Assembly (NCBI GenBank): GCA_945890745.1
Contig: CAMDCW010000006.1
Coordinates: 1-36,540 of the forward strand
Source of the DNA: Phycisphaera mikurensis NBRC 102666
GTDB taxonomy: Bacteria; Planctomycetota; Phycisphaerae; Phycisphaerales; SM1A02
Reading direction: 5' to 3'
DNA length: 36,540 nucleotides
In this document: one piece after another, positions 35,363-36,540 of the stretch
How the letters are laid out: each line of letters opens with the position of its first letter
Numbering within the stretch: the stretch's first letter is position 1
Position numbers and translations under genes: made by a program
The notes under the pieces: generated by a model
What the model was told of the DNA's origin: nothing
The model's database searches: none
Seen by the model: only the letters and a program-made list of their open reading frames with translations

Positions 35363-36067
35363 ATGCACCATGAACCAGTGATTGATCAACAGGCAAATGC
35401 GGGCACATGGGTGGTGGTTGCCGTCTACAACGAAGTCAACACAGTCGCTGGCGTGCTGACTGAACTCCGGCAGGTCTTTCCAAATGTTGTTGCCGTTGAC
35501 GACGGATCGCAAGACGGTTCATGGGAGCACCTCCGTGCGATTGCGCCCTACGCACTTCGCCATGTCGTGAACCGTGGGCAAGGTGCGGCGCTACAAACAG
35601 GTACAGAATTTGCCTTAAAAATGGGGGCAATTCGCGTTGCCCACTTTGATGCCGATGGACAGCATCGAGTCGAAGACCTCGTTCGTATGGTCGCTGCGGT
35701 AGCGCGCGGCGAGTGCGATGTTGCACTCGGCGACCGCTTTCGCGGTCAGTCGAACCTGCCCGCCTCACGGGCCGCGCTCATTCGCGGAGCCGCGTTCATG
35801 CATCGGTTTACGAGCGGCATTATGCTTTCGGATGTCCACAATGGCTTACGCGTGCTGACCCGCCATGCGGCCTTGAAGTGCGAGATCACTGCTGATCGCA
35901 TGGCTCATGCCAGTCAATTCATTGACCTCGTCGCCAGCAGCGGCCTGCGCGTGCGTCAATATCCAACGTCCATTCGTTACACCGAGTATTCCATGGCGAA
36001 GGGCCAACGCGCGACGGAAAGTTTCCGCATTCTGTTCCACTATGTAATTGCAAGGATCTTCGGATGA
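35363..36067 (+). CDS. GT2, polyprenyl-phosphate sugar synthase-like
   Basis: This 234-residue protein runs from the ATG at 35363. It is a GT-A domain of the dolichol-phosphate-mannose synthase type: VVVAVYNEVNTVAG, VDDGSQDGS (45-53), NRGQGAALQTG (70-80), FDADGQH (95-101, metal site), DVALGDRF (119-126) and FTSGIMLSDVHNGLRVL. It has no membrane helix of its own. The following gene encodes a small membrane protein, a usual partner for such enzymes. It could charge a polyprenyl phosphate with a hexose for the GT-C-like enzymes encoded divergently. The longer frame from 35228 overlaps the divergent gene and is not used. No clear promoter was seen in the 104-base divergent gap. Confidence 0.87.
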   Translation: MHHEPVIDQQANAGTWVVVAVYNEVNTVAGVLTELRQVFPNVVAVDDGSQDGSWEHLRAIAPYALRHVVNRGQGAALQTGTEFALKMGAIRVAHFDADGQHRVEDLVRMVAAVARGECDVALGDRFRGQSNLPASRAALIRGAAFMHRFTSGIMLSDVHNGLRVLTRHAALKCEITADRMAHASQFIDLVASSGLRVRQYPTSIRYTEYSMAKGQRATESFRILFHYVIARIFG

Positions 36068-36423
36068 CATCGTTCCAAATCGTCTTACTCAGCTTCGCAC
36101 TCGTGGGTGCCGTCACCAGCATCGCCCTCGTGGCCAAGAACATCATTGGGCGCGCTACCGGTGCCGTGCTTCTGGTGCTCATAGCACTGGGCGCGATGTT
36201 CACCGTGGTTCCAAATTGGACTACCGCGCTCGCGCATGCACTCGGCATTGGCCGTGGTGCAGACTTGCTTCTTTACCTGCTAGTGATTGGCAGTTCGACG
36301 GGATTTCTGGTGTTGTATGTAAAGCTCCGGGCGGTTCGAAGAGAAGTCACCTTGTTGGTTCGCAAGATCGCCCTTGACGGGAGTGCCGGGGCGAGCAGCG
36401 ATGCCACGCACCGGAAATCGTGA
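36064..36423 (+). CDS. DUF2304 small membrane protein
   Basis: This 119-residue protein has its ATG overlapping the preceding stop (ATGA). It has three hydrophobic helices (about 4-24, 31-50 and 67-89) and a C-terminal LLVRKIAL segment, the hallmark of DUF2304, whose members are nearly always encoded directly after a DPM1-like GT2. A role as membrane anchor or helper of the polyprenyl-phosphate sugar synthase is inferred from that pairing; the biochemical function is unknown. Confidence 0.85.
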   Translation: MTSFQIVLLSFALVGAVTSIALVAKNIIGRATGAVLLVLIALGAMFTVVPNWTTALAHALGIGRGADLLLYLLVIGSSTGFLVLYVKLRAVRREVTLLVRKIALDGSAGASSDATHRKS

Positions 36424-36489
36424 GCTGCGAATATACTTATCGGACAATCAGGTTCTAAAAAAGTCGCCTTAAATGCGGTAAAAACATGT

Positions 36490-36495
36490 TATTAT
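36490..36495 (+). promoter_or_regulatory. -10-like box in an AT-rich stretch at the window end
   Basis: TATTAT (5 of 6 to TATAAT) ends 7 nt before an ATG at 36503, the same spacing seen before uvrB and the SDR gene. The surrounding 36424-36505 stretch is much richer in A/T than the rest. No good -35 is visible at the standard distance. Confidence 0.35.
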
Positions 36496-36502
36496 TAGAC
36501 AT

Positions 36503-36540
36503 ATGGCTGTGGAAATATCTTTCTGGAAATGCTGTCGTAT
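36503..36540 (+). CDS. Possible start of a further gene (truncated by window end)
   Basis: An ATG at 36503 opens a frame of 12 codons (MAVEISFWKCCR) running off the window. The only support is the -10-like box exactly 7 nt upstream, a spacing shared with two other genes here. The product cannot be identified from this fragment. Confidence 0.3.
   Translation, partial: MAVEISFWKCCR

Overview
The window looks like a moderately GC-rich chromosomal segment from a Planctomycetota bacterium, most likely class Phycisphaerae. Three things point there. Two secreted proteins end in the VPAPGA form of the PEP-CTERM sorting tail followed by an Arg cluster. A large secreted protein carries many 'DCNxNGxPDxC' calcium-binding-type repeats and ends in two 'DxxxDGVVxGADLGxLLGDWG' dockerin-like repeats. 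A second lineage hint is a run of first-in-operon genes with a -10-like box only 6-13 nt before the start codon, which implies leaderless or nearly leaderless mRNAs. The lineage is inferred from these protein styles; no rRNA or other marker gene is present to confirm it.

Region 1 (1-9049) is mostly housekeeping. It holds the 3' end of a ClpB/ClpC-type ATPase with a strong terminator, a MOSC-domain protein, two tandem paralogous PEP-CTERM proteins on the minus strand, an atypical short-chain dehydrogenase overlapping a LOG-family protein, an FHA-GAF-HD-GYP cyclic-di-GMP phosphodiesterase, a small lipoprotein resembling chagasin-type (I42) protease inhibitors, and uvrB.

Region 2 (9237-25831) is a surface-glycan locus flanked by the dTDP-L-rhamnose genes: rmlB-rmlD at the left edge and rmlA-rmlC at the right. 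Between them lie eight glycosyltransferases (GT2, GT4 and GT8-like), an ABC exporter of the PglK/MsbA type, two different sulfotransferases, a SAM methyltransferase and a sulfatase-fold protein without the usual formylglycine motif. Genes sit in tight blocks joined by ATGA, GTGA, TAATG and similar overlaps: rmlBD-GT2 (+), GT2-GT4-sulfatase-like (-), GT2-GT2 (+), a seven-gene block from 24190 down to 17423 (-), and rmlAC (+). The set suggests a rhamnose-containing, probably sulfated and methylated glycan, assembled in the cytoplasm on a carrier and flipped by the ABC protein. No priming transferase, Wzy polymerase or ligase is seen.

Region 3 (25863-36423) holds a 1220-residue secreted mosaic protein (PA14, LamG-like and repeat modules, dockerin-like end), an unrecognised 410-420-residue protein, two large multi-pass membrane proteins with C-terminal TPRs (one TMTC-like, the other GT-C-like), and a divergent pair made of a polyprenyl-phosphate-sugar synthase-like GT2 plus a DUF2304 protein. 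This resembles an envelope O-glycosylation module with a secreted protein next to it. The last ~115 bases are AT-rich and contain a promoter-like box and what may be the start of a further gene.
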